DNA from: Clostridium sp. UBA4548
GTDB lineage: Bacteria > Bacillota > Clostridia > Clostridiales > Clostridiaceae
Reading direction: 5' to 3'
Assembly: GCF_002387895.1 (NCBI RefSeq)
Contig: NZ_DGLI01000021.1
Span: 1 to 64,000 of the forward strand
Length of the DNA: 64,000 nucleotides
Below are positions 1-9,561 of this stretch, piece by piece; positions within the stretch are counted from its first letter, which is position 1; each line of letters opens with the position of its first letter. The notes beneath the pieces were generated by a model. It saw nothing but the letters and a program-made list of their open reading frames with translations, was not told the DNA's origin and ran no database searches. A program made the translations under genes and the position numbers.

Positions 1-473
1 CTGCTAAAGCGACAGCCCCTTTTAAATTTGTTGTAAAACAATATAAGGTCTATATAAATAATATAACTTCACTTATGATGCTTTTAGTTGAGTTTATAGC
101 AAAATGATATAGCTTTTAAATTAAGTAAGTTAAGAAGGGGTAAGCAATAGCCTCATAAATAAATACTTAAGCATAGTCTAATTTGATTTATTTAGGGCTT
201 TTGTGTACATAGATTAAAGTTTAAATGGTAAAGTGTAAAAATATTGGGAATTATTTTCAGAATATTATAATAGGCAAAGTTGAAGTCGTATTAAATAAAT
301 GCTATAATCTTTAATATGACTTTAAATTAAATAAAATATTAATAAATTTATTTTATATTATACTTAAGACATCCTAGGAAGAGTATTTAGCTAACTTAGG
401 TGTCTGATTTTTAATTATGGTATGTATATAGGTTTAATTTATCTTATTAAGGATGAACAGTGAGGATGATAAT
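1..473. other. Intergenic region upstream of secA
   Basis: No credible reading frame is visible in this stretch on either strand. It is A/T rich. The only structure I can point to is an imperfect hairpin near 367-405 (listed separately). The leader and promoter of secA must lie here, but I cannot single out a convincing promoter. Confidence 0.6.
367..411 (+). terminator. Candidate hairpin upstream of secA
   Basis: AGACATCCTAGG (367-378) can pair imperfectly, with one bulge and wobble pairs, with CTTAGGTGTCT (395-405), followed by GATTTTTAATT. It could terminate a gene left of the window or act in the secA leader. The stem is imperfect, so this is only a candidate. Confidence 0.35.
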
Positions 474-2975
474 ATGAAACTTTTTGAAAAAGTATTTGGT
501 AGTTACAGCGATAGGGAAATAAAAAGAATAATGCCTCTAGTGAAAAAGATTAATGATTTAGAGGGAGATACTGAGAAGTTAACTGATGAGGAGTTAAGAA
601 ATAAAACTCAGGAATTTAAGGATAGGCTAAGTAAGGGTGAAACTCTAGAAGGGATTTTACCAGAAGCTTTTGCTGTGGTAAGAGAAGCTTCAAAAAGAGT
701 ACTAGGTCTTAGACACTATGATGTACAGTTAATTGGAGGTATAGTTCTTCATCAAGGAAGAATATCTGAAATGAAAACTGGGGAAGGTAAAACTTTAGTT
801 GCAACACTTCCATCCTATTTAAATGCATTAACAGGAAAAGGCGTTCATGTAATTACTGTTAATGATTATCTAGCAAAAAGAGATAGAGATGAAATGGGAA
901 GGATTCATGAGTTCCTTGGACTTAAGGTAGGAGTTATAATCCATGGTCAAACACAGGTTGAAAAGCAGGAAATGTATAACTCAGATATAACTTATGGAAC
1001 AAACAATGAGTTTGGATTTGATTACCTAAGGGATAACATGGTTATATATAAAGAAGAAAAAGTTCAAAGAGAGTTAAACTATGTAATAGTGGATGAGGTT
1101 GACTCTATTCTTATAGATGAAGCAAGAACACCACTTATTATTTCTGGAGAGGGAGAAAAGTCCACAGATTTTTATAGAGTTGCTGACTTCTTTGTAAAAT
1201 CTTTAAGTGAAGAGGACTATACAGTAGATGAGAAAGCTAACTCAGTAATTTTAACAGATGAAGGTATTGCAAAAGCGGAAAAATATTTTCATCTTGAAAA
1301 CTATGCAGATCCAGAAAATATGGATGTTCAACACCATGTAGTTCAAGGGCTTAAAGCAAACTACATGATGAAGAATGAGAAGGATTATATAGTTAAAGAA
1401 GGCGAAGTAATTATTGTTGATGAGTTTACTGGAAGGCTTATGGAAGGTAGAAGATATAGTGATGGTCTTCACCAAGCCATAGAAGCTAAAGAGGGAGTTA
1501 AGGTTGAGAAGGAATCTAAAACTTTAGCAACAATTACCTTCCAAAACTATTTTAGAATGTACAGTAAATTAGCAGGTATGACAGGTACTGCCTTAACAGA
1601 GGAAAGTGAATTTAGAGAAATATATGGACTAGATGTTATTGTAATACCAACAAATCAACCTGTTGTGAGATTAGATCTTGCAGATTTAGTTTATAAAACT
1701 GTAGCTGGAAAATACAAAGCTATAGTAGAAGATATTGCTGAAACTTATAAAAATGGTCAGCCGGTGCTAGTTGGAACAGTAAGTATTGAAAAATCAGAGG
1801 TACTATCTGCAATGCTTAAGAAAAAGGGAATTCCACACCAAGTATTAAATGCTAAGTATCATGAGAAAGAGGCAGAAATTGTTTCTCTTGCAGGGCAAAA
1901 GGGTGCAGTAACTATTGCTACAAACATGGCAGGTAGAGGTACTGATATTAAGCTTGGAGAAGGAGTAACTGGGCTTGGAGGACTTAAAATTATTGGTACA
2001 GAGAGACACGAATCAAGACGTATAGATAATCAGTTAAGAGGACGTTCGGGTCGTCAAGGAGACCCAGGAATGTCTAGATTCTATATTTCTCTTGAGGATG
2101 ACTTAATGAGAATTTTCGGCTCTGAAAGACTTTCATCTGTAGTAGAGAAGATTGGATTAACCGAGGATGATGCAATTGAGAGCAAGATGGTTACTGGAGC
2201 TATTGAAAGTGCTCAGAAGAAGGTTGAAGGAAACAACTTTGATATTAGAAAAAATGTAGTTAAATATGATGATGTTATGAATATGCAAAGAGAAATCATA
2301 TATAAACAAAGACAAACAGTTCTTCAAGGTGCAAACATAAAAGATCAAATACAAGATATGATTAAAGATGTTATAGATGATGCTGTAGGTTCACATATTA
2401 GTGGAGTGGAAGATACCTTCAAGGATGAACTTCATAAATTAATTCAGTACTGTGAAGAAATCTTCCTTCCTAAGGAGACCTTTACTGTTGAGGCTTTAGA
2501 AAAGCTATCTGATGAGGAAATAAAAGAAGCCCTACTTAAGGTAGCTAATGAGCTTTATAGTGAAAAGGAAGCTGACTTTGGCGAAGAACAAATGAGAGAA
2601 ATAGAAAGAGTTATCTTGTTAAAGGTAGTTGACTCTAAATGGATGGATCATATTGATAACATGGATCACTTAAAGCAAGGTATAGGCTTAAGAGCATATA
2701 AACAACAAGACCCTGCACAAGCTTATCAAATGGAAGGTAGTGACATGTTTAATGAAATGATTTATAACATTAAACAAGAAACTGTGAAGTATTTATTCCA
2801 TGTAAAAATGGAAAAGGCACCTGAGAGAGAAAGAGTTGCTAAAATAACTTCTACTAATGAAGATAGCAGTATAAAGAAAGAACCAGTTAAAAAGAAAGAA
2901 AAGCCAAATAGAAATGATCCATGTCCATGTGGATCAGGATATAAATATAAAAATTGCTGTGGAAGAGGAGAATAA
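474..2975 (+). CDS. secA: Protein translocase ATPase SecA
   Basis: SecA is the motor ATPase that drives preproteins through SecYEG. The protein has the N-terminal nucleotide-binding fold with Walker A (MKTGEGKTLVATLP), the DEAD-type Walker B (VDEVDSILIDEARTPLI), the second helicase half (TNMAGRGTDIKLG, QLRGRSGRQGDPG), the scaffold/wing region, and a C-terminal zinc-binding SEC-C tail (DPCPCGSGYKYKNCCG) preceded by a lysine-rich linker. An ATG exists at 453, but the ATG at 474 gives the usual MKLFEKVFG start of the family and has GAGGAT at the right distance, so I use 474 (833 residues). It is directly followed by prfB, a common clostridial arrangement. All key motifs are intact. Confidence 0.97.
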   Translation: MKLFEKVFGSYSDREIKRIMPLVKKINDLEGDTEKLTDEELRNKTQEFKDRLSKGETLEGILPEAFAVVREASKRVLGLRHYDVQLIGGIVLHQGRISEMKTGEGKTLVATLPSYLNALTGKGVHVITVNDYLAKRDRDEMGRIHEFLGLKVGVIIHGQTQVEKQEMYNSDITYGTNNEFGFDYLRDNMVIYKEEKVQRELNYVIVDEVDSILIDEARTPLIISGEGEKSTDFYRVADFFVKSLSEEDYTVDEKANSVILTDEGIAKAEKYFHLENYADPENMDVQHHVVQGLKANYMMKNEKDYIVKEGEVIIVDEFTGRLMEGRRYSDGLHQAIEAKEGVKVEKESKTLATITFQNYFRMYSKLAGMTGTALTEESEFREIYGLDVIVIPTNQPVVRLDLADLVYKTVAGKYKAIVEDIAETYKNGQPVLVGTVSIEKSEVLSAMLKKKGIPHQVLNAKYHEKEAEIVSLAGQKGAVTIATNMAGRGTDIKLGEGVTGLGGLKIIGTERHESRRIDNQLRGRSGRQGDPGMSRFYISLEDDLMRIFGSERLSSVVEKIGLTEDDAIESKMVTGAIESAQKKVEGNNFDIRKNVVKYDDVMNMQREIIYKQRQTVLQGANIKDQIQDMIKDVIDDAVGSHISGVEDTFKDELHKLIQYCEEIFLPKETFTVEALEKLSDEEIKEALLKVANELYSEKEADFGEEQMREIERVILLKVVDSKWMDHIDNMDHLKQGIGLRAYKQQDPAQAYQMEGSDMFNEMIYNIKQETVKYLFHVKMEKAPERERVAKITSTNEDSSIKKEPVKKKEKPNRNDPCPCGSGYKYKNCCGRGE

Positions 2976-2978
2976 ATA

Positions 2979-4086
2979 GTGTTATTACAACTGGAAGAAC
3001 ATTTGAATGAAGTTAATAGCTTGAAGGAAAGTATAGATGAATTAAAGGTGTCTCTTTGACATCCCAGCATTAGAAAAAAAAGTATCTGAATTAGAACTTA
3101 AGATGCAAGAGTCAAATTTTTGGGATAACCTTGAAAAGGCACAAGAAGTAACTCAAAAGGCAAAAGCTATTAAGGATAAGTTAGATAAATACAATGAACT
3201 AAAAACTAGAGTTGAAGATGTAGAGATATTAATTGAGTTAAGCTTAGAGGAAGAGGATTACTCTTCTTCTAAGGAAATAAAAAATGAAATAAAAGAATTA
3301 ATAGAAATAATTGATAAACTGAAAATTGAAACCTTACTTTCAGGAGAATATGATAGAAATAATGCAATTCTAGCCCTTCATACTGGGGTTGGAGGAAATG
3401 ACGCTCAGGATTGGACGGAAATGCTTTATAGAATGTATAGTAGATGGTGTGAAAATCACGATTTTAAGGTAGAGGTTTTAGATTATGTTCCAGCAGATGA
3501 AGCGGGAATAAAAGGTGTCACCATAAAAGTATCAGGAGAATTTGCCTATGGGTACTTAAAGTCAGAAAAAGGTGTCCATAGACTTGTAAGAATTTCCCCT
3601 TATAACTCTAATGGGAAAAGACAAACTTCCTTTGCAGGCTGTGAAGTTTTACCAGAGCTTACAGAAAATCAAGATATTGATATAAAAAGTGAAGACTTAA
3701 GGATTGATACTTATAGGTCCGGAGGTGCTGGTGGGCAGCATGTTAACAAAACTGAGTCTGCTATAAGAATTACCCATATTCCAACAGGGGTAGTGGTTCA
3801 ATGCCAAAGTCAAAGAAGTCAGCATACTAATAAAGAATATGCTATGAAGATGCTGAAATCAAAACTTATAGATATAAAGGAAAGAGAACATAAGGATAGA
3901 ATAGAGGATATAAGCGGAGAGCAGAAGGACAATGGTTGGGGAAGCCAAATTCGTTCCTATGTATTTCATCCTTATAACTTGGTTAAGGACCATAGAACTG
4001 GAGTTGAAACAGGCAATATCAATGCCGTAATGGATGGAGATATTGATATGTTTATCAACGGATATTTGAAAGAAAATCAAAATTAG
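2979..4086 (+). CDS. prfB: Peptide chain release factor 2 (two segments joined by +1 frameshift)
   Basis: RF2 recognises UGA/UAA stop codons and releases the peptide through its GGQ loop; the sequence GGAGGQHVNKTESA (around 3721-3760) is that loop. The gene starts at GTG 2979, four bases after the secA stop, with GGAAGAGGAG upstream. Twenty-six codons run to an in-frame TGA at 3057; a +1 shift on CTTTGAC continues into the long frame that ends at 4086. The short first segment encodes the expected start of RF2 domain 1, matching the family layout. The codon usage and domain order are normal, so this is regulation and not a broken gene. The secA-prfB spacing suggests cotranscription. Confidence 0.95.
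3044..3060 (+). promoter_or_regulatory. prfB programmed +1 frameshift site
   Basis: The SD-like AAAGGTG (3044-3050) is followed after three bases by the slippery CTT TGA C (3054-3060). In known RF2 genes this arrangement lets scarce RF2 favour the +1 shift over termination at UGA, giving autoregulation. The downstream frame opened by GAC at 3058 is the frame of the main RF2 body. Confidence 0.93.
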
Positions 4087-4130
4087 CATTATAGTAGTTT
4101 GAAAATGAACTTGTTCATTAACATTAAAAA

Positions 4131-4167
4131 TAGAGTAAGCTAGGTTGCAAGCTTACTCTATTTTTTT
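4131..4167. terminator. Bidirectional terminator between prfB and the M28 peptidase gene
   Basis: TAGAGTAAGCT (4131-4141) pairs perfectly with AGCTTACTCTA (4150-4160), loop of eight bases, with A-runs on the left and T-runs on the right. It serves both converging genes; the stop codon of the minus-strand peptidase (4153) lies inside the stem. Confidence 0.9.
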
Positions 4168-5490
4168 ATAAACAAATATAAAGAAAAGAGAAGTAATTAA
4201 AGATATACCTAATAATTCTTTATCATAAATATAGATAAGGTTATTACTAAAGCCATTTTTTGTAACTTCTTTATTTACCACACTAAAAGCCCTTTTTATA
4301 GCATCACTACTTATATACTCAATTCTATCCTTTGGAGTATGAATCCTATTCATATCATTATCACAAAGGGTTACTGCATCAATACCTTTTGACCTAAAAG
4401 CAGTATGATCGCTGGCATCCTCAAATAAATAGTTAAAATAAATCTTTTCTTCTTCAAAGTTTTTAGTTAATTCCTTTATAAAAGGAGTTTCATTGGTGTC
4501 ATTTTTACCACCCATAATACATAGAGGAATTCCATCATAACTTCCAATCATATCAAAGTTATAAACTTTACTTCCTTTTAGTTTTGGGGCATATTGCTCT
4601 ACAAAAGCTGTAGAACCTAAAAGGCCAAATTCTTCTGCATTGAAAGCTGCAAAAACAATATCTCTATCAGGAGTTCCAAGAGCTTTTATATACTTAACTA
4701 ACTCCATAACAAAGGCTGTACCAGAAGCGTTATCTAAGGCCCCTCTATAAATAGTATTGTTTAAGTCCATACCTAAGTGGTCAAAGTGGCAACTAAAGAC
4801 TAAAGGTGGCTTTGAAGAGTCTTTTCCTTTAAGAACTCCCACCACATTATTTACACTGGTATCATCTACTTTAAAGGGTATATAAGTATATACAGAATTC
4901 CCAGCTTCAAGATATTTAGATAGCTCACCTATAGTTTCTTTTGTTACTATGATATATAAATCTTGTTTTGAGCTTTCTACAAAGGAGCTTCTAAAAGATA
5001 AATCATTTTCATTGGTAGTGTAAAATATTATACTTCCTTTATCATTCTTTACATAGAGAACATCACCACTACCTGAGGTTACTAAATCTTCTTTAGTAAA
5101 GGATACTTCAGTGTTCCTAAAGTTTAATAAGTCTTCCTTGTAATTAACTCCATACTCTAAAGTTTTAATTAGCTTATTATCTTTATCCATTATAGCTATA
5201 GTGGGCTGTTCATTTAGTTTCTTAGGATATTTAACTTTAAAGGATTGATAATAGCTACCTTCAAAAGGAGCTAATCCATTTTTAACAAATTCCTCTTTTA
5301 TTAAGGCAGCAACTCTGTGATTTTCTATTGTTCCTGTTAATCTTCCTTTAAAGGTATCAGAAGATAAGTATTCAATATTTTCTTTTACCTTTGAAATATT
5401 AAACTCTTTTGTGTTACAATAACTTTGGAAACTTAAGGAAGATACAATGAGGCAAAGAGTTAAAAAATAAGATGTAATAAATTTTTTCAT
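4153..5490 (-). CDS. Secreted, membrane-anchored M28 family zinc aminopeptidase-like protein
   Basis: The protein starts with a signal peptide (MKKFITSYFLTLCLIVSSLS). It then carries the M28 peptidase fold: a zinc-ligand block (VFSCHFDHLGMD), the bridging aspartate (GALDNASGTAFVMEL), the catalytic/zinc glutamates (FAAFNAEEFGLLGS), a further ligand in NFDMIGSYDG and the last histidine in DASDHTAFRSKG. A hydrophobic segment near the C-terminus (ELLGISLITSLFFIFVYKK) probably anchors it to the membrane with a short cytoplasmic basic tail, as in sortase-like or stop-transfer topologies, although no LPXTG motif is present. The substrate is unknown; family members remove N-terminal residues from peptides. 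It is monocistronic and divergent from tex. Confidence 0.85.
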   Translation of the reverse strand: MKKFITSYFLTLCLIVSSLSFQSYCNTKEFNISKVKENIEYLSSDTFKGRLTGTIENHRVAALIKEEFVKNGLAPFEGSYYQSFKVKYPKKLNEQPTIAIMDKDNKLIKTLEYGVNYKEDLLNFRNTEVSFTKEDLVTSGSGDVLYVKNDKGSIIFYTTNENDLSFRSSFVESSKQDLYIIVTKETIGELSKYLEAGNSVYTYIPFKVDDTSVNNVVGVLKGKDSSKPPLVFSCHFDHLGMDLNNTIYRGALDNASGTAFVMELVKYIKALGTPDRDIVFAAFNAEEFGLLGSTAFVEQYAPKLKGSKVYNFDMIGSYDGIPLCIMGGKNDTNETPFIKELTKNFEEEKIYFNYLFEDASDHTAFRSKGIDAVTLCDNDMNRIHTPKDRIEYISSDAIKRAFSVVNKEVTKNGFSNNLIYIYDKELLGISLITSLFFIFVYKKIE

Positions 5491-5655
5491 GCCATCACCT
5501 ATAAAAAATTATTTAGGTATCCTCATTAAAATATTAATATGAAGACTGTTTTAATAAAGATGCCTCTTAGTAATAATATGATTACTTAACATGAGGTATG
5601 ATAATGTTAGTTAATTTTAATAGCTTAATATACTTATAGCTTAGAGGAGGATTTT

Positions 5656-7815
5656 ATGAACATTATAGAACAAAAGTTAGCTAGGGAGTTTAATTTATCA
5701 AAGGATCAAATTTTAAATGTAATAGCTATGTTAGACGAAGGTAATACAGTTCCCTTTATTGCACGTTATAGAAAAGAAAGAACAGGAGGCCTTGATGATA
5801 TAGTTTTAAGGAACTTTTCAGAAAGACTTGTGTATTTGAGAAATCTTCAGGAAAGAAAAGAAGATGTAATAAGAATAATCGAGGAACAAGGAAACCTTAG
5901 TGAGGAAATCAGAACTTCAGTGGAAAAGGCTGAAACCTTAACAGAAATTGAAGATATATATAGACCCTTTAAGCCTAAAAAAAGAACTAGAGCAACTATA
6001 GCAGTAGAGAAAGGACTTTCACCTATTGCTGAAGAAGTCTTAGGTGGAAAGTTTAAAGGAAATATAGAAGAATATGCAGCTAATTTCATAAGTGAAGAAA
6101 AAGGAGTTTCAACTGTTGAAGAAGCACTACAAGGTGCTATGGATATAATTAGTGAAAGAATAAGTGATGAAGCAGAGTATAGAAAGTGGATTAGGGAAAA
6201 TGTACAAAGAAATGGCTTTGTTGAAACAAAAGGAACCAGTGAGGGGCCAACGCCTTATGAGATGTATTATGAGTATAAAGAAGCAGTAAGGTTTATCCCA
6301 CCCCACAGAATTCTTGCAATAAATAGGGGTGAAGATGAAAAGGTATTATCCGTAAAAATTACAGCAGATATGGATAAGATTATTACCTACTTAAAAAATA
6401 GAGCCTTAAAGGGAAATGAAATTACAGACAAATATATAGAAATTAGCGTAGAAGATTCTTTAAAAAGACTTATATATCCATCCATTGAAAGGGAAATTCG
6501 TAGTCAGCTTACAGATATAGGAGAAGAAGGGGCTATAAATATTTTTAAGGCCAATTTAAAAGCTCTTCTTATGAGCCCACCAATTAAAGGTAAGGTAGTT
6601 ATGGGATATGACCCAGGGTTCAGAACAGGATGTAAAATAGCCATTTTAGATGATACAGGAAAGTTTATAGATAATGTAACTGTATATGCAACTGCGGCTA
6701 GTGAGCAAAAAATTAATGAGTCTATAGAAATACTTAAAAATATGGCTATTAAATACAAGGTAGATGTAATTTCTCTAGGAAACGGTACAGCTAGCAGAGA
6801 ATCAGAAGAGATATTAGCAAGAGTTATAAGTGAGGTTAAGAAGGCAACGGGAAAAGATATTTATTATGTAGTGGTATCCGAGGCTGGGGCTTCAGTTTAT
6901 TCTGCATCAGAACTTGCTACAAAGGAATATCCTAATTTAGATGTAACCGTTAGAGGAGCAATTTCCATAGGAAGAAGACTTCAAGATCCACTAGCAGAGC
7001 TAGTTAAAATAGATCCAAAATCAATTGGAGTAGGTCAGTACCAGCATGATGTAACCCCTAAAAAGCTAGACGAATCTTTAAAGGGAGTTGTAGAAGATTG
7101 CGTTAATAATGTAGGTGTAGATTTAAACGTAGCGACACCATCGCTACTATCCTATATTTCAGGAATTAACAGTACCATTGCACAAAATATTGTAGCTTAT
7201 AGAGAAGAAGTAGGAAAGTTTAAATCTAGAAAAGAACTTTTAAAGGTTAAAAGGCTTGGAGCAAAGGCTTTTGAGCAATGTGCAGGGTTTTTAAGAGTTA
7301 TGGAGAGTAAAGAGTCCTTGGATAACACTTCTGTTCACCCAGAAAGCTATGAAGCCGCTAAAAAGCTAATTAACATGTTAGGTTACTCAGATGAAGATTT
7401 GAGAAAAAACAGACTTTCAGATATTGATAATAAGGTAGAAGCTATTGGCATTGAAAAGCTATCAAAGGATTTAGAAATAGGGGTTCCTACACTTTTAGAC
7501 ATAATTAAAGAGATTAAAAAGCCAGGACGTGACCCAAGAGAGGAACTTCCAAAGCCAATTTTCAAAACCGGTGTTATGGAATTATCTCAACTTAAGCCAG
7601 GAATGATGCTTATGGGTACTGTAAGAAATGTATCAGACTTTGGAGCTTTTGTGGATATCGGAGTCCATCAAGATGGTCTTGTGCATAAAAGCCAGCTTAG
7701 CGATAGATTTGTAAAGCATCCACTAGATGTAGTGAAGGTTGGAGATATCGTAGAAGTTAGGGTGTTAGAAGTAGATGAGAAAAGAAACCGTATATCCTTA
7801 TCTATGAAGAAATAA
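5656..7815 (+). CDS. tex: Tex-family RNA-binding transcription accessory protein
   Basis: Tex is a conserved bacterial protein related to eukaryotic Spt6, binding nucleic acids and RNA polymerase. The 719-residue product has the N-terminal helical Tex region (EQKLAREFNLSKDQI), the YqgF-like RNase H fold (KVVMGYDPGFRTGCKIAILD), helix-hairpin-helix repeats (GVDLNVATPSLLSYISGI) and a C-terminal S1 RNA-binding domain (residues about 640-719). The start at 5656 has GAGGAGG six bases upstream. Length and domain order are those of the family. It stands alone, divergent from the M28 peptidase gene. Confidence 0.95.
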   Translation: MNIIEQKLAREFNLSKDQILNVIAMLDEGNTVPFIARYRKERTGGLDDIVLRNFSERLVYLRNLQERKEDVIRIIEEQGNLSEEIRTSVEKAETLTEIEDIYRPFKPKKRTRATIAVEKGLSPIAEEVLGGKFKGNIEEYAANFISEEKGVSTVEEALQGAMDIISERISDEAEYRKWIRENVQRNGFVETKGTSEGPTPYEMYYEYKEAVRFIPPHRILAINRGEDEKVLSVKITADMDKIITYLKNRALKGNEITDKYIEISVEDSLKRLIYPSIEREIRSQLTDIGEEGAINIFKANLKALLMSPPIKGKVVMGYDPGFRTGCKIAILDDTGKFIDNVTVYATAASEQKINESIEILKNMAIKYKVDVISLGNGTASRESEEILARVISEVKKATGKDIYYVVVSEAGASVYSASELATKEYPNLDVTVRGAISIGRRLQDPLAELVKIDPKSIGVGQYQHDVTPKKLDESLKGVVEDCVNNVGVDLNVATPSLLSYISGINSTIAQNIVAYREEVGKFKSRKELLKVKRLGAKAFEQCAGFLRVMESKESLDNTSVHPESYEAAKKLINMLGYSDEDLRKNRLSDIDNKVEAIGIEKLSKDLEIGVPTLLDIIKEIKKPGRDPREELPKPIFKTGVMELSQLKPGMMLMGTVRNVSDFGAFVDIGVHQDGLVHKSQLSDRFVKHPLDVVKVGDIVEVRVLEVDEKRNRISLSMKK

Positions 7816-8069
7816 ATATAATAAGATATTTTCTTTAAAATAAATCCTTAAATAAATATAATCGTAAATAAAGAAAAGAAGATAACAATATATGATGTTT
7901 AAGGCACTTTTAACCTTATGCTATAAATTTATATAAATCAAAAAAAATTAAATTAAAGAATTTATTAAGAGAATTCTTCCATCAATACTTAGTCTATAAG
8001 CAGCAAAGTTTTAGAATAAATCATACAAATAATTTGTAGGAGAAGTTTAGAAAAATAATCTGTAACGTA
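7816..8069. other. Intergenic region between tex and the ribU leader
   Basis: A/T-rich non-coding DNA. I see no stable terminator after tex and no reading frame of useful length. Confidence 0.5.
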
Positions 8070-8098
8070 TTGCTATAGTACTTAGATTGTATTATAAT
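8070..8098 (+). promoter_or_regulatory. Promoter of the FMN riboswitch-ribU transcript
   Basis: TTGCTA (8070-8075) and TATAAT (8093-8098) are separated by 17 bases, a good sigma-A arrangement, about 30 bases before the riboswitch begins. Confidence 0.7.
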
Positions 8099-8128
8099 TA
8101 TTCTTGTAAGAAATAATTAAATAATGCA

Positions 8129-8240
8129 CTTCAGGGCGGGGTGAGAGTCCCCACCGGCGGTAAAGCCCGCGAGCCGTAAGGCAGATTCGGTTAGATTCCG
8201 AAGCCGACAGTAAAGTCTGGATGAAAGAAGGTAGTATGTG
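8129..8240 (+). promoter_or_regulatory. FMN riboswitch (RFN element)
   Basis: The conserved RFN blocks are all present in order: CTTCAGGGCGGGGTGAGAGT, CCCACCGGCGGTAAAGCCCG, CGAGCC, GATTCGG, CCGAAGCCGACAGTAAAGTC and GGATGAAAGAAGG. FMN-bound RFN elements shut off riboflavin synthesis or uptake genes; here the downstream gene is the riboflavin transporter ribU, a match of ligand and target. Confidence 0.97.
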
Positions 8241-8254
8241 TAATATGAATTGTT

Positions 8255-8290
8255 ACGCCCTGATCATGTTGGTCAGGGTGTTTTTATTTT
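8255..8290 (+). terminator. Riboswitch expression-platform terminator
   Basis: ACGCCCTGATC (8255-8265) pairs with GGTCAGGGTGT (8271-8281), with a five-base loop and a T tract. It sits between the RFN aptamer and ribU, so FMN binding most likely causes premature termination. Confidence 0.88.
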
Positions 8291-8342
8291 ATTACACAAA
8301 GATACCTCTTGAGGTTCGCAGTACAATTTTAGGAGGGAAAAT

Positions 8343-8984
8343 ATGAAAAAGAAGACAAATCTAAACTCACTAATTAAAATTTCACTTTTAGGTGCAATAG
8401 CATTTATACTAATGCTATTTGAGTTTCCTATACCAGGCTTCCCACCATTTTTAAAGCTTGACTTTAGTGATTTACCAGCATTAATAGGAGGATTTGCTTT
8501 AGGACCGGTAGCAGGAATAATAATTGAATTTATAAAAAATGTATTAAATATAATATTACATGGATCAAGTACAGGAGGAGTAGGAGAATTTGCTAACTTC
8601 TTAGTAGGTGGAGTTTTTGTATATGTAGCTTCATGGGTTTATCATAAAGATAAAAGTAGAAAGAAGGCAATTATAGGATTAATTTCTGGAACAATTGCTA
8701 TGACTTTAGTTGCAGGATTATTTAACTATTTTATTTTAATACCAATATATGCAAAATTATTTGGAGGCTTAAATAATGTTATTGGGGCAGCAGCTGCTGC
8801 TAATAAGAGCATTAGCAGTTTAGCATCTTTAATTGTTATTGGAATTACACCTTTTAACATTCTTAAGGGAGCGGCTGTATCTGTTATAACCTTCGCATCT
8901 TATAAGAAAGTTTCTCCACTAATTCATAAGGAAAGTCTTGCTTTGGAACAACAAAAGCTTAAAGAAAAAGCTGGTAATATATAA
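8343..8984 (+). CDS. ribU: Riboflavin ECF transporter substrate-binding subunit RibU
   Basis: RibU is the membrane S-component that binds riboflavin and works with the shared ECF module (EcfA/A'/T). The 213-residue protein has about six hydrophobic segments and the family signature near the start (FEFPIPGFPPFLKLDFSDLPALIGGFALGPVAG). The start at 8343 follows AGGAGGG. The gene lies alone behind an FMN riboswitch, which supports the substrate. No ECF ATPase or EcfT is encoded nearby, as is normal for group II ECF systems, where these are elsewhere. Confidence 0.93.
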   Translation: MKKKTNLNSLIKISLLGAIAFILMLFEFPIPGFPPFLKLDFSDLPALIGGFALGPVAGIIIEFIKNVLNIILHGSSTGGVGEFANFLVGGVFVYVASWVYHKDKSRKKAIIGLISGTIAMTLVAGLFNYFILIPIYAKLFGGLNNVIGAAAAANKSISSLASLIVIGITPFNILKGAAVSVITFASYKKVSPLIHKESLALEQQKLKEKAGNI

Positions 8985-9085
8985 AAATAAGCTAAGGTTA
9001 CAGTTTTTTTAAAATATGTTCTTAGTTTATGGGTGAGCAAGAATTAAAGAAGGAAGTAATGCAAAAATTATAAATAAGCTTAATA

Positions 9086-9120
9086 AAAGACTATGAAATG
9101 AGTTTTCATAGTCTTTAAAT
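9086..9120. terminator. Bidirectional terminator between ribU and rimI
   Basis: AAAGACTATGAAA (9086-9098) and TTTCATAGTCTTT (9104-9116) form a perfect 13-bp stem with a five-base loop. It separates convergent ribU and the rimI operon; the rimI stop codon overlaps its right arm. Confidence 0.85.
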
Positions 9121-9561
9121 TTTTCTATTCCACATTACGTAAGCGTCTTCTTTGTTATCTTCATAGTACTGTTTTCTTATTCCCTCAGTAATAAAGCCAT
9201 GTTTTTCGTAAAGGCTTATTGCGGCTATATTTGACTTTCTAACTTCTAAAGTAATACCAATCAATTTTTTTTGCCTTGCTATAATTAAGAGGTTTTCCAC
9301 TAAAATATCTCCTAAGCCATGTCCACGATAGTCAGGGTGAACTGCAATGTTAGTTATATGTGCTTCATCAAAGATAATCCACATACCACCAAAGCCAACT
9401 ACTTTATCTCCAAGTTTTAAGACTATATAGTTAGCATATTTATTATCTAATTCCTTCTTTAAAGAATCTAAACTCCAGGCAATTGGAAAGCTTAGTTTGC
9501 TGATATGCTGAACTTCTATTATATTACTTTCATTCATTGGGACAATAGATAAATCAACCAT
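9115..9561 (-). CDS. rimI: Ribosomal protein S18-alanine N-acetyltransferase-like GNAT protein
   Basis: A 148-residue GNAT acetyltransferase with the acetyl-CoA loop (IAVHPDYRGHGLGDILVENL) and the RimI-typical ending (LEVRKSNIAAISLYEKHGFITEGIRKQYY, EDAYVMW). RimI acetylates the N-terminal alanine of S18 and possibly other proteins. It is the last gene of tsaE-tsaB-rimI and overlaps tsaB by eight bases, the standard Firmicute arrangement, which raises confidence over a generic GNAT call. Confidence 0.92.
   Translation of the reverse strand: MVDLSIVPMNESNIIEVQHISKLSFPIAWSLDSLKKELDNKYANYIVLKLGDKVVGFGGMWIIFDEAHITNIAVHPDYRGHGLGDILVENLLIIARQKKLIGITLEVRKSNIAAISLYEKHGFITEGIRKQYYEDNKEDAYVMWNRKI

Noticed and set aside
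3057..3059. In-frame stop in prfB as a sign of a pseudogene
   Set aside because: The TGA lies in the standard CTTTGAC frameshift signal, and both segments join into a complete RF2.
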